Source of the DNA: Bacteroidales bacterium
GTDB taxonomy: Bacteria; Bacteroidota; Bacteroidia; Bacteroidales; Muribaculaceae
Direction: 5' to 3'
DNA length: 64,000 bases
NCBI GenBank assembly: GCA_004557385.1
Contig: SFEA01000011.1
Location: 62,001 to 126,000 of the forward strand
Part shown: positions 26,055-35,280 of the stretch, piece after piece
Position numbering within the stretch: the first letter of the stretch is position 1
Layout of the letters: each line of letters starts with the position of its first letter
Made by a program: the position numbers and the translations under genes
Notes under the pieces: generated by a model
The model's input: only the letters and a program-made list of their open reading frames with translations
What the model was told of the DNA's origin: nothing
Database searches by the model: none

Positions 26055-26099
26055 TTTAATCGTGAATTCGCAAATAATTATATAACTATTACACAGCCT

Positions 26100-27218
26100 C
26101 TATCCTATAATCCAACGGCTGCCGGGGATGAGGCTAATCAGTTTCGATGTGACGGCGCATGCCGCGAAGGTGAGCACGGCGATGCACGGAATTGCCAGTG
26201 CCACGGGGATGAGCGGCTGGGCAGGATTGCCGGCAACGATGGCTGAAGCAATGGGTGCCAAGAACAGCAAGTGCATCAGATACATGCCGAACGACAGGCG
26301 CGACAATTCGCCGATGATGCGTGGCGCTTTTGCCTGCTTTATGCACGAGAATAAGATGAATGCTCCGAATGTGGCACACAGCACGTTCGGCGTGCAGAAT
26401 TCCCACGACCATTCGAGGCGTGGCGTGTCGATGAGGCTGCCCGGAACGCCCTGCCACCAGAACGACCATGCCGTGAATGCGGCACCTGCCACAAAGCACA
26501 GCGAGCCTATTGCCAGGCGTTTGCCCGTGCTCCAACGCAGGTGGGTGCGTATGTAGTGAGCCAGCACCAAGTAGCCCAGATAGCCCGAGCAATACCACAG
26601 CATGCTGAAGTGATTCCAGAAACACTCGCCCCATATTTCGCCCGAAATCCATTGATGAATCCACGGAATGAAGGTGGAAGCAGCAAACAAGGCAATGAAC
26701 AGGAGTTCGTCGCGCGCCGAAGCACGTTCGAGCCACGGCGACACCACCGGCATGATGAGGTAGAGGCTGATTAGAGGATACATAAACCACAGGTGACCGC
26801 CCATCGACGGGAAATTCAGAGGCAGCATGGCGAGGTCGTGAATCGACTGCTCAAAAGTCATGGCGCCCCATGCCAGCGGCAAGAAGCAATAGATGAGGCT
26901 GAAGATGATGAACGGCGGCAGGATGCGCACAAAGCGCCGGCGATAGAACTGCGCCATGCCAACACCCGGCTTGAGCGGAACCAGCAAGAATGCCGACACC
27001 ACCATGAACAGCGGCACGCAAGTGCGCCCAACACCGCCATCGTAGAATGCCACCCAAAAGCGGTTCGCCTCGTTGGCGAGCATCGACACGTTGCCCGCAA
27101 GCCCCGACGAATCGGCTGCATAGAAATTCTCGCTTGCATGCACAAGCATAACCATGAAACATGCCACCACACGAATGTAGTCGACAAACACTATTCGCTC
27201 TTGCTGTTGTCCTGCCAT
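26100..27218 (-). CDS. Membrane acyltransferase, family 3 (OafA/WecH-like)
   Basis: A 372-residue polytopic membrane protein with about ten hydrophobic segments. The N-terminus 'RIVFVDYIRVVACFMVMLVH' carries the R and H residues typical of acyltransferase family 3, which transfers acetyl or similar groups to polysaccharides or other envelope sugars. The start at 27218 places this motif at the usual distance; an in-frame ATG at 27254 is possible. It is transcribed toward cas13b and separated from it by a long inverted repeat, so it is unlikely to belong to the CRISPR system. The substrate is unknown. Confidence 0.87.
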   Translation of the reverse strand: MAGQQQERIVFVDYIRVVACFMVMLVHASENFYAADSSGLAGNVSMLANEANRFWVAFYDGGVGRTCVPLFMVVSAFLLVPLKPGVGMAQFYRRRFVRILPPFIIFSLIYCFLPLAWGAMTFEQSIHDLAMLPLNFPSMGGHLWFMYPLISLYLIMPVVSPWLERASARDELLFIALFAASTFIPWIHQWISGEIWGECFWNHFSMLWYCSGYLGYLVLAHYIRTHLRWSTGKRLAIGSLCFVAGAAFTAWSFWWQGVPGSLIDTPRLEWSWEFCTPNVLCATFGAFILFSCIKQAKAPRIIGELSRLSFGMYLMHLLFLAPIASAIVAGNPAQPLIPVALAIPCIAVLTFAACAVTSKLISLIPGSRWIIG

Positions 27219-27403
27219 AATTGTCAAAAATAAGTCGTATGTTTTAAGGTTCAATTCTAATTAATGAGTTTTCACAAAGTTAAACAATTTCCCTTTCATT
27301 TTCAAAGCATATTTGCTGCTTAAACTCCACTTTTTTAAGCCATCGTAAAATAATTTATCGGGTTTTTATTGAACGAGGTGCGTGAAAAACGCAAAAATTG
27401 TTG

Positions 27404-27437
27404 TAATTTTGAAAATCATTATTAGCCAAATGGCGCC
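27404..27437 (+). promoter_or_regulatory. Candidate promoter of the malic enzyme gene
   Basis: TAATTTTG (27404-27411) fits the -7 consensus; the -33 region has only GTG at 19 bp. GCCAAATGGC (27425-27434) is an inverted repeat just after the expected start. Its half CCAAATGGCG is the reverse complement of the CGCCATTTGG seen in front of cas13b. Confidence 0.4.
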
Positions 27438-27531
27438 GTCGATGAATCTACGCACTGCTTTTTGCGCCTGTTGATGAAACTAATAAGTAAAAAAGATTGT
27501 ATTAAAGAGGAAACATTACATTTTTTTGATT

Positions 27532-29820
27532 ATGGCAAAAATAACCAAAGAGGCTGCTTTGGCTTACCACTCGCAGGGCCGTCCCGGAAAGATTGAAGTG
27601 GTTCCAACAAAGCCCTATCAAACGCAAACCGACTTGAGTCTGGCATACTCGCCTGGCGTGGCTGAGCCTTGCCTCGAAATACAGAAAAATCCGCACGACG
27701 CATACAAGTACACCGACAAGGGCAACCTGGTGGCAGTAATCAGCAACGGCACCGCGGTGCTTGGGCTTGGCGACATTGGCGCGTTGAGCGGCAAGCCGGT
27801 GATGGAGGGTAAAGGTCTGCTGTTCAAGATATACGGCGGCATCGACGTGTTCGACATCGAAGTGAACGAGAAAGACCCCGACCGCTTTGTGGAAGCCGTG
27901 AAAGCCATCGCGCCCACCTTTGGCGGCATCAACCTTGAGGACATCAAGGCGCCTGAGTGCTTCGAAATTGAACGACGCCTCAAGGCAGAGCTCGACATTC
28001 CGGTTATGCACGACGACCAGCACGGCACTGCCATAATCTCGGCAGCCGGACTGCTGAATGCGCTCATTGTTGCAGGCAAGAAGATTGAAGACGTGAAGGT
28101 GGTGGTGAACGGAGCCGGTGCGGCAGCCATCAGCTGCACTAAGCTGTATGTTAGCCTTGGCGTTCGCTGCGAAAACATCGTGATGCTCGACAGCAAAGGC
28201 GTAATCACCAACGACCGTCCTAACCTCAACGAGCAAAAGCGCGAATTTGCCACTGCGCGACGCGACGTTCACACCCTTGCCGAAGCCATCAACGGTGCCG
28301 ACGTGTTCCTCGGCTTGTCGAAAGGCAACATCCTCACCAAAGACATGGTGCGCTCGATGGCTAAAGACCCAATCGTGTTTGCACTTGCCAACCCGGTGCC
28401 TGAAATCACCTACGAGGACGCCATGGATGCCCGTCCCGACGTGCTGATGTCCACCGGTCGCAGCGACTATCCCAACCAAATCAACAACGTAATCGGTTTC
28501 CCATACATCTTCCGCGGCGCACTCGACACTGCTGCCTCTGCCATCAACGAGGAGATGAAGCTGGCTGCCGTGCATGCCATTGCCGACCTTGCCAAGAAAC
28601 CTGTGCCCGACGTGGTGAACAAGATTTATCATGTGAACAACTTCACTTTCGGACGCGACTATTTCATTCCTAAGCCCGTAGACCCACGACTGATTACCGA
28701 CGTGTCGATGGCTGTTGCCCGTGCCGCCATCAGCAGCGGCGTGGCTCGCAAAACCATTGACGACTGGGACGAATATGCTGCCCATCTGAAGCGAATAATC
28801 GGGCAGGAAAGCAAACTCACCCAGCAGTTCTACGAAATGGCACGCCGCAACCCGCAGCGCGTGGTGTTTGCCGAAGGCGCTCACCCAACCATGCTCAAGG
28901 CTGCCGTGCAGGCACGCGCCGAGGGCATCTGCCACCCAATTCTGCTCGGCAACGACGAACGCATAGCCAAGCTGGCTGCCGAACTCGAGGTGAGCCTCGA
29001 AGGCATTGAGGTGATTAACCTGCGCCACGACCGCGAAGCTGCCCGCCGCGAACGCTTTGCCCAGATTCTTGCCGACAAGCGTTGCCGCGAAGGATTCAGC
29101 TTCGAGGAAGCCAACGACAAGATGTTCGAGCGCAACTATTTTGGCATGATGATGGTGGAAACCGGCGAAGCCGACGCCTTCATCACCGGCACTTACACAA
29201 AATATAGCAACACCATTAAGGTTGCCAAAGAGGTGGTGGGCATTCGCCCCGGATTCAAGCATTTCGGCACAATGCACATCCTCAATAGCAAAAAAGGCAC
29301 CCTGTTCATTGCCGACACGCTCATCAACCGCCGCCCAAGCACCGAGACGCTGGTTGACGTGGCACGCCTCTCGGAACACGCCGTGAAATTCTTCAACCGC
29401 ACTCCGGTAATGGCAATGCTGTCGTATTCCAACTTCGGCAGCGACAAGGACGGCAGCCCGGCAAGCGTGCACGAGGCTGTGAGAATACTGCAGGAAGAAG
29501 ACCCTAACCGCCCCATCGACGGCGAGATGCAACTCAACTTTGCCCTCGACCGCCAGCTGCGCGACCGCAAATATCCGTTCACTCGCCTCAACGGCAAGGA
29601 TGTGAATACGCTGATTTTCCCTAACTTGAGCAGCGCCAACGCCGCCTCGAAGCTGCTGCAATTCATGACCAACGACGTGGAGGTTATCGGCCCGATTCAG
29701 ATGGGTTTGAACAAGCCTATCCACTTCACCGACTTCGAAACCAGCGTGCGCGACGTGGTCACCATCACAGCCATCGCCGTGATTGACGCCATAGTGGAAA
29801 AAGAGAAATCCGCAAAATAA
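27532..29820 (+). CDS. maeB: NADP-dependent malic enzyme with phosphotransacetylase-like domain (MaeB)
   Basis: A 762-residue cytoplasmic enzyme that decarboxylates malate to pyruvate with reduction of NAD(P)+. The start at 27532 (MAKITKEAAL) is preferred to the ATG two codons upstream. Residues about 1-420 hold the malic enzyme part: 'DLSLAYSPGVAEPC', 'NGTAVLGLGDIGA', 'PVMHDDQHGTA' and the nucleotide-binding 'VVVNGAGAAAISC'. Residues about 430-760 resemble phosphotransacetylase ('RVVFAEGAHPTMLKAA'), which in MaeB proteins is regulatory, sensing acetyl-CoA, and is not catalytic. Length is normal. The gene stands alone between the acyltransferase (divergent) and the DUF4434 gene (convergent). 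Confidence 0.95.
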   Translation: MAKITKEAALAYHSQGRPGKIEVVPTKPYQTQTDLSLAYSPGVAEPCLEIQKNPHDAYKYTDKGNLVAVISNGTAVLGLGDIGALSGKPVMEGKGLLFKIYGGIDVFDIEVNEKDPDRFVEAVKAIAPTFGGINLEDIKAPECFEIERRLKAELDIPVMHDDQHGTAIISAAGLLNALIVAGKKIEDVKVVVNGAGAAAISCTKLYVSLGVRCENIVMLDSKGVITNDRPNLNEQKREFATARRDVHTLAEAINGADVFLGLSKGNILTKDMVRSMAKDPIVFALANPVPEITYEDAMDARPDVLMSTGRSDYPNQINNVIGFPYIFRGALDTAASAINEEMKLAAVHAIADLAKKPVPDVVNKIYHVNNFTFGRDYFIPKPVDPRLITDVSMAVARAAISSGVARKTIDDWDEYAAHLKRIIGQESKLTQQFYEMARRNPQRVVFAEGAHPTMLKAAVQARAEGICHPILLGNDERIAKLAAELEVSLEGIEVINLRHDREAARRERFAQILADKRCREGFSFEEANDKMFERNYFGMMMVETGEADAFITGTYTKYSNTIKVAKEVVGIRPGFKHFGTMHILNSKKGTLFIADTLINRRPSTETLVDVARLSEHAVKFFNRTPVMAMLSYSNFGSDKDGSPASVHEAVRILQEEDPNRPIDGEMQLNFALDRQLRDRKYPFTRLNGKDVNTLIFPNLSSANAASKLLQFMTNDVEVIGPIQMGLNKPIHFTDFETSVRDVVTITAIAVIDAIVEKEKSAK

Positions 29821-29894
29821 CCCAGACATCGCTGTCGGTTAGTGTATCTCTCGCAGAACCCGCTGAATCCGCAGAGGTGGGTGATAGGCGTGTG

Positions 29895-29914
29895 GGGCGT
29901 ATGGCAATACGCCC
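29895..29914. repeat. GGGCGTA hairpin module
   Basis: GGGCGTATGGCAATACGCCC is an imperfect-loop hairpin of the type seen at 11798-11817. It lies with a CTCTCGCAGA copy (about 29850) in the short gap between maeB and the convergent DUF4434 gene. Confidence 0.7.
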
Positions 29915-29999
29915 TAACACACACGCAGGCGGCGCAGAACGGGGAAGTATAACAAGCACTTCGGTGGGTTATGCGAGAGGTGTTGTGCGGCGTTGATGA

Positions 30000-31481
30000 T
30001 TAGTGGGGGAGGGCGTAGATTTCGTCGATGGCAAACGGCTTCGACGAGTGCAGTTCAATCACCCATTTTGCCGGTTGATTCGCATCGGAGCAAGTATCTG
30101 ACGCACCGAGGTGCAGCATTATGCCTTCAATCCATGTGTCGTGGCGCGAATAGGGGTAGGGCTGCGGTGCCGCAGTGTCGATGACGCTCGTTTCGCCGTT
30201 GGGCAGCGTTGCACGCAGAACAATTTTTTCGGGCAGATGCAATTGGCTTTTTTCGCTGTTGAGCAAGCGAAGGAATATCCTATCGGCGCCAGGCTGAGCA
30301 TCGAGCGTGATGCGGTGCGTGCCGGCATCGAATCGTTGCCAAGCCCTGTTCGAAGGGTCCTCGTCGGCAGTCACTCCGTCGGTGAGAGGCTGGGCGCTGT
30401 TGCAAGGCAGCAAGTTTGCCAGCGTGCCGCACATCGATTGCTCGAGGGTGTGCAGCAGCGGGTCGCCGTTGAGCCACGCCATGTAATTCTCGGCGGCAGA
30501 ACGTGCTGTGAGAGGGTCGCCAAGTGCAAAACCCTTGGTGCCAAGGTCCCATATTCCACAAGTCATAAACGAAATAATTCGGCTCACTCCACCTTGCGAA
30601 GCCGCCACTAATTGGCTGAGCACGCGCGGCATGGCAGCAGGCACGAGCGCCGAACTGCGGCTGTTGGTGCCGGCTGTCCAGGTGAACAGTTCGCAGTTTG
30701 CCCAAAACTCAATGCCGGTGCGGTTGTGAATAGCCTTCATGTGTTTCCACGCTTGTTTGAGTCGGGGCATGGGATAAGATTCGCGCACACAACCCACCTC
30801 GTCCTGATAGGCAATGATGTCGACTTTCAGCCGTTCGATTTGCTTGGCGAAACGCGGGTCGGAAAAATTGCAGCGGAAAAACCCGTAAGGCGAAATCAGT
30901 GTTTTCTTGCCCGGAGTGATGCTGTGAGCTCGCTCCACCAGTTTGTTCACCGCCACAACGGCGTGGTCGCTCAACACCGGACCGAGGCAATCTTCCACCG
31001 GCAGATACCAGCCGTAGAACGAGGTGCGATTGCCGTAGATTTTAGCCAATTCGCCCATTATTTGCAGTTGACGGCGCAGCGTGGCTTTGTTGCGCAGGTT
31101 GTCGTCCTGGTCCTTAGCCCAACCGATGGAAAGAAACACCTTCATGCCCAGGCTGTCGGCAGCTTGCAGGATGGCGTCGACAGGGCTTTGCTGGTGCGTG
31201 TAGGCGTGCGGCATCAGTTGCGACGGGTAGCAAGCCTTGCCCTCGTTGGCAACAGCCATAATCACTGCATATTCAATGCCCATAGAGTGCATTTCGCACA
31301 TTTTGGCGTGCCACAGCGCAGGGTCGGTGCAATCCACCCCGGCAGGGTTGGAATATTGGTTGCGTTGGTCTTGATAGAACAGGTTCACCCAGCTGCCGGT
31401 GACGGGCAGCACGTCGGCAGCCCTCAGCGACAACGAGCCGAGCAGCCACAAGGCGCAAGCAAAGGCAAGATTACGGTTCAT
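30000..31481 (-). CDS. Secreted DUF4434 TIM-barrel protein
   Basis: A 493-residue secreted protein (signal peptide about 1-21). Residues about 25-310 match the DUF4434 type, a putative glycosidase-like TIM barrel with 'TGSWVNLFYQDQ', 'GWYLPVED' and 'EFWANCELFTW'. The acidic residues in these motifs are candidates for catalysis. The C-terminal 150 residues look like a beta-sandwich carbohydrate-binding module. It is the last gene of a long minus-strand operon, starting 9 bp after the GH20 stop. A second DUF4434 gene sits near the other end of the same locus (48801). Enzymatic activity of the family is not known to me. Confidence 0.78.
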   Translation of the reverse strand: MNRNLAFACALWLLGSLSLRAADVLPVTGSWVNLFYQDQRNQYSNPAGVDCTDPALWHAKMCEMHSMGIEYAVIMAVANEGKACYPSQLMPHAYTHQQSPVDAILQAADSLGMKVFLSIGWAKDQDDNLRNKATLRRQLQIMGELAKIYGNRTSFYGWYLPVEDCLGPVLSDHAVVAVNKLVERAHSITPGKKTLISPYGFFRCNFSDPRFAKQIERLKVDIIAYQDEVGCVRESYPMPRLKQAWKHMKAIHNRTGIEFWANCELFTWTAGTNSRSSALVPAAMPRVLSQLVAASQGGVSRIISFMTCGIWDLGTKGFALGDPLTARSAAENYMAWLNGDPLLHTLEQSMCGTLANLLPCNSAQPLTDGVTADEDPSNRAWQRFDAGTHRITLDAQPGADRIFLRLLNSEKSQLHLPEKIVLRATLPNGETSVIDTAAPQPYPYSRHDTWIEGIMLHLGASDTCSDANQPAKWVIELHSSKPFAIDEIYALPH

Positions 31482-31490
31482 AAACGGGAC

Positions 31491-33809
31491 TTATTTCAGG
31501 GTTATTTCGTCGACAAACACAAATGCGTTGGAGTTGGGGAAAACGTGCCATGCAGGCAACTGCTTCACGCTCTTTACAATCACGCGCACATAACGCACGC
31601 GGCGTGCCTTGAACTGCTCGCTGTGACGAGCCACGCCAAACTCTTGTTCGCGGCTGATTTCGGGATAATCCTTTTGGAACATCGGTGCAAACTTCTTGCC
31701 GTCGGTGGAACCGAGCACTTCAATGCCGGCAGCGTCAACCACGCCGTCGCACTGAAATATGCAGCAGTTGAAGTCTACCTGACTCACTTTTGTGGCTTTG
31801 CCGAGGTCGATGGTAACGTCGCAGTCGTTGCCCACGAAACCAATCCAGCGACCGGTGCGATAGTTGCCGTTGCCCACGAGTCCGTCGGTGAGCGTAGGAG
31901 CGCCGTCGAAGGCGTAGTTTTCGTTAGGCTGACTGTTGAAGGTGACAGGGCAGAACGTGGCGACGCCGTTCACGGTGACGGTGTCAACCAGTTCGCGGCT
32001 AAGCTTACCGCCTGCCATCGACACGGCACGCAGTATGCTCGATGCGCCGATGGTGAACGGGCGAGTGTATACCGGCGACTGCTCGGTTGGCTTTGTGCCG
32101 TCGAGGGTGTAGTGAATGGTGCGACCTTTCAGCGTTGTTAGCGTCACTTCGAGGGCGTGGGCATCGGTCTTTGGCGTGTATTTTGGCGAGATGTCGGCAA
32201 GGTGACGCGCGTAGTTATAGCCCAGCGCATCGTAGGTGGCAAACAATGCCGGCACGCGGTCGAGGAAGTCGTTGTAATTTTTGTGTCGGGCGTCGGTCCA
32301 AAGCACCTCGGCAAGCGCAGCCACGCGAGGCATAGCCATATATTGCACCTGCGAGAATGTGGGAATGTATTCGGTCCAGAGATTAGCTTGAGCGCCAAGC
32401 ACGAGCGCCGATTCGGCAGCATTGAGCTGCTTAGGCACCGGTTCGAAGCTGTAGACGCGCTCCACCGGGATGAATCCGCCAATGGCGAACGGCTCGAACT
32501 GAGTCTCCTTGCTCTGATAGAAATCGAAATAGAGATGCGTGTTAGGCGAGAGAATCACGCGGTTGCCGCGTCGGGCGCCGTCGATGGCACCGGCATCGCC
32601 ACGCCACGAGGTGACGATGGCATCGCTTGGCACGTCGCACTCAAGCACTTCGTCCCAACCAATCATTGTTCTGCCTCGCTGCTTGATTACGTTGTAGGCA
32701 AAGCGAGTGACATAGCCTTGCAGGCGGTCGTCAGCCGAGAATTTGCCTTTTGCGGTGATGCCTTCGCTTGCGATGCGAGCTTGGCAGCGCGGACATTCTT
32801 TCCAGCGTATTTTCGGGCACTCATCGCCGCCGATGTGGATGTATTGCGACGGGAATAGGTCGATGATTTCGTTCAGCACATCGCTGATGAATTGCATAGT
32901 GCTGTCGTTGCCCACGCAAAGCACCTCGTCGCTCACGCCCCATTGCGTCCACACATCGTACGGACCGCCAGTGCAGCCCAGATGCGGATAGGCAGCCAAA
33001 GCAGCGCGCATGTGTCCCGGCATATCAATTTCGGGAATCACCTCGATGTGGCGCTCGGCAGCGTAGCGAATCACGTCGCGCACCTGCTCTTGGGTGTAGA
33101 ATCCGCCGTGAGGCACGCCGTCCCATTTGCCCGGATTGCGACCGATGACGGTTTGTGTGCGCATCGAGCCCACCTCGGTGAGGCGCGGATACTTCTTAAT
33201 TTCGATGCGCCAACCTTGGTCGTCGGTCAGGTGCCAGTGGAAGGTGTTCATATTGTGCAATGCCAACATATCGATGAACTGCTTCACCTCGTCGACACCG
33301 TAGAAATGGCGGCTGACGTCGAACATCATGCCGCGATAGGCAAATCGGGGAGCGTCGGTGATGGTTACAGCCGGCAAAGCCACCTGTTGCGACTGGCTTT
33401 GCGGCAGCGATTTGCGCAGCGTGGTTATGCCACGGAAGGTTCCGGCAGCCGAGGCGCCGTTAATCACAATGCTGTCGGCACACACCGTGAGCCTATATGC
33501 TTCGCGGTTGGCGTGGCTGAGCGAGGCGTGCAGCACAATGGGCGTGCCTTTGCCGTCAGGTTCTACGGCGATGCCCGTCGACTGCTTGATGTATTGCGCA
33601 AGCAGTTGCGCTTCGGTTTGCAGAGCGGCGTCGCAGCGTATGCTAACGCCCTGTTGCAGCACAAAGGGTTCGCCCTGATTGCTGACTATCGAATTTGGTA
33701 AAGGAATCACTTGATATGAAGCCTTTGGTTGCGCCATGGCAGAAAAACCGGCAGCGGTGAGCACGGCTGCGAGGGCATATTTGATGGTACGTTGTATTTT
33801 GGTGTTCAT
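31491..33809 (-). CDS. Secreted GH20 beta-N-acetylhexosaminidase with F5/8C-like domain
   Basis: A 772-residue hexosaminidase. Signal peptide about 1-26; GH20b domain about 32-160; catalytic barrel with HIGGDE at 325-330 (D329/E330); chitobiase-type beta domain ('YTLDGTKPTEQSPVY', about 565); and a C-terminal F5/8 type C (discoidin)-like domain from about 630 ('DGLVGNGNYRTGRWIGF', 'VTIDLGKATKVSQVDF'), which probably binds carbohydrate. The other GH20 copies of the window have PA14-like tails or none. It sits in the minus-strand locus between a NagX-like membrane protein and a DUF4434 protein, implying that terminal beta-HexNAc is part of the substrate. Confidence 0.94.
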   Translation of the reverse strand: MNTKIQRTIKYALAAVLTAAGFSAMAQPKASYQVIPLPNSIVSNQGEPFVLQQGVSIRCDAALQTEAQLLAQYIKQSTGIAVEPDGKGTPIVLHASLSHANREAYRLTVCADSIVINGASAAGTFRGITTLRKSLPQSQSQQVALPAVTITDAPRFAYRGMMFDVSRHFYGVDEVKQFIDMLALHNMNTFHWHLTDDQGWRIEIKKYPRLTEVGSMRTQTVIGRNPGKWDGVPHGGFYTQEQVRDVIRYAAERHIEVIPEIDMPGHMRAALAAYPHLGCTGGPYDVWTQWGVSDEVLCVGNDSTMQFISDVLNEIIDLFPSQYIHIGGDECPKIRWKECPRCQARIASEGITAKGKFSADDRLQGYVTRFAYNVIKQRGRTMIGWDEVLECDVPSDAIVTSWRGDAGAIDGARRGNRVILSPNTHLYFDFYQSKETQFEPFAIGGFIPVERVYSFEPVPKQLNAAESALVLGAQANLWTEYIPTFSQVQYMAMPRVAALAEVLWTDARHKNYNDFLDRVPALFATYDALGYNYARHLADISPKYTPKTDAHALEVTLTTLKGRTIHYTLDGTKPTEQSPVYTRPFTIGASSILRAVSMAGGKLSRELVDTVTVNGVATFCPVTFNSQPNENYAFDGAPTLTDGLVGNGNYRTGRWIGFVGNDCDVTIDLGKATKVSQVDFNCCIFQCDGVVDAAGIEVLGSTDGKKFAPMFQKDYPEISREQEFGVARHSEQFKARRVRYVRVIVKSVKQLPAWHVFPNSNAFVFVDEITLK

Positions 33810-33849
33810 TGTTTATTGTTTTGTGGGTTTATATTCAATTAAAAAATAC

Positions 33850-35280
33850 TCAGGTGCGCCAAACACATTTGCGTCGGGTGAAGAACATGGTTATTGCCAC
33901 AGCCAACGACGTGAGGATGAAGCCTTGCAGAGCACCCAACCACGGCGATTGGTAGAACACGCCAAACCAGCGAATCACGCCCAGCAGGTTGAGCACCGGG
34001 TAGATGGCAAGGTCGACAGCCACGTATGCCACCATGGGGTTTTGCCCCGATTCCACAAGGAAAGCAGTGGCACGATGCAAGCGGAAATAGTCGGTGAGCA
34101 CGCTGAGGAATACCAGCGTGGCAAACGACAGCCCTGCTGTGGTGAACAGATAGCTTACTGTCACAGGGTCCTTCTTGATGCCGTCTTCGTATGCCTCGAA
34201 GCACAGCCCGAGAGCCACCATTGCAGCAGCGCAGGTCCACAACTGGCGCCACAGGGCGGTGTAGCCTTCGCCGCGGCGCACGAGGCAGTAGCCAACTACG
34301 AGCAGCAAGGCGTTGAGCACCAGATTGAGCACTAAGGCGCGGGTGTAGAGGCAGCACAAGTTCACAATCACCAACGCCAGAGCCGTGGCAGCGATGGCGA
34401 TGGCTGTGGTGGGCTTGGTGGCGGTGTCGGTTGTGGTGTTGGCGATGTGCTTAAGCAGCATTTCGCCGGCGAATGTGCCGGGAATCACTATCAGCAGATA
34501 TTCGAGATAGCGTGGTTGATAGAGCCACGGTGCCGAGGTGAAATGAAGCAGCCAGGCAGTCCACGAATTGGCGTCGGCGTTTGCCGAGATGAACAGAGCC
34601 ATCACTGCACCCGTGACTGCGATACGAGCCATCGGGTGGTTGATGGTGAACACATAAAGCAGCGTGGCAGATACGCACACGTTGGCAAGAATGAGAATGA
34701 TGATGTTGCTTTGCGAGAGCGAGAAGTCGCTGCCGTGCACCGCATATAGCAGAGCAGCCATGGCAGCAACGCCGGCTGCCGGCACCACTTTATGCACCCA
34801 TTTGGGCAGGCGAGATGGCAAGCGGACGAATATGGCAAACAGCAGGGCAAATCCTATAAGGGCTATAACCCAGTTGCTCCAGCATTGCGGATTGCCGGTC
34901 ATATAGGGATAGAGATGCTGAATGACGATGGCAAAGAACGCCAGTTTAATGCCTCGCCAAAGCGCATTGAGCGCCAAGCGCCATGTAGCTACGCCTTGCG
35001 AGTGCTTTCTGCCCACCGAGAACGGCAACGCCGCTCCGAGGGCAAACAAAAACGACGGAAACACCAGGTCGACCCACGTCAAACCGGGCAGATTGGGGTT
35101 GAACACATGGTCGGGTGGCGGCACTTGGGCATGATACATCCATCCGGGCAATATGCCGTAGACCACCGTTGCGCTAAGCACCATGGTGAGGATGGCGTAG
35201 CCGCGCAGGGCGTCGAGCGCCATGGCACGCTGTTTCACTGTGCCTTTGTTTGGTTCATTCCTTTCGATATTTCGTTCCAT
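33850..35280 (-). CDS. NagX-like membrane protein (DUF5009, HGSNAT-related)
   Basis: A 476-residue inner-membrane protein with about twelve hydrophobic segments. The N-terminus 'RAMALDALRGYAILTMVLS' and 'WVDLVFPSFLFALGAALPFS' match the DUF5009/NagX group, related to heparan-alpha-glucosaminide N-acetyltransferase. Such genes accompany GlcNAc catabolic genes and have been proposed to take part in GlcNAc uptake or acetylation. The chosen start overlaps the upstream gene by 46 bp. An internal ATG at 35223 would avoid the overlap but removes the polar N-terminus, so the start is uncertain. Its place between a GHL10 protein and GH20 supports a GlcNAc-related function. Confidence 0.83.
   Translation of the reverse strand: MERNIERNEPNKGTVKQRAMALDALRGYAILTMVLSATVVYGILPGWMYHAQVPPPDHVFNPNLPGLTWVDLVFPSFLFALGAALPFSVGRKHSQGVATWRLALNALWRGIKLAFFAIVIQHLYPYMTGNPQCWSNWVIALIGFALLFAIFVRLPSRLPKWVHKVVPAAGVAAMAALLYAVHGSDFSLSQSNIIILILANVCVSATLLYVFTINHPMARIAVTGAVMALFISANADANSWTAWLLHFTSAPWLYQPRYLEYLLIVIPGTFAGEMLLKHIANTTTDTATKPTTAIAIAATALALVIVNLCCLYTRALVLNLVLNALLLVVGYCLVRRGEGYTALWRQLWTCAAAMVALGLCFEAYEDGIKKDPVTVSYLFTTAGLSFATLVFLSVLTDYFRLHRATAFLVESGQNPMVAYVAVDLAIYPVLNLLGVIRWFGVFYQSPWLGALQGFILTSLAVAITMFFTRRKCVWRT

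Noticed and set aside
26100..27218. Possible Csx27/Csx28-type membrane accessory of Cas13b
   Set aside because: It has the N-terminal signature and length of family 3 acyltransferases, is convergent with cas13b and is separated from it by a long inverted repeat.
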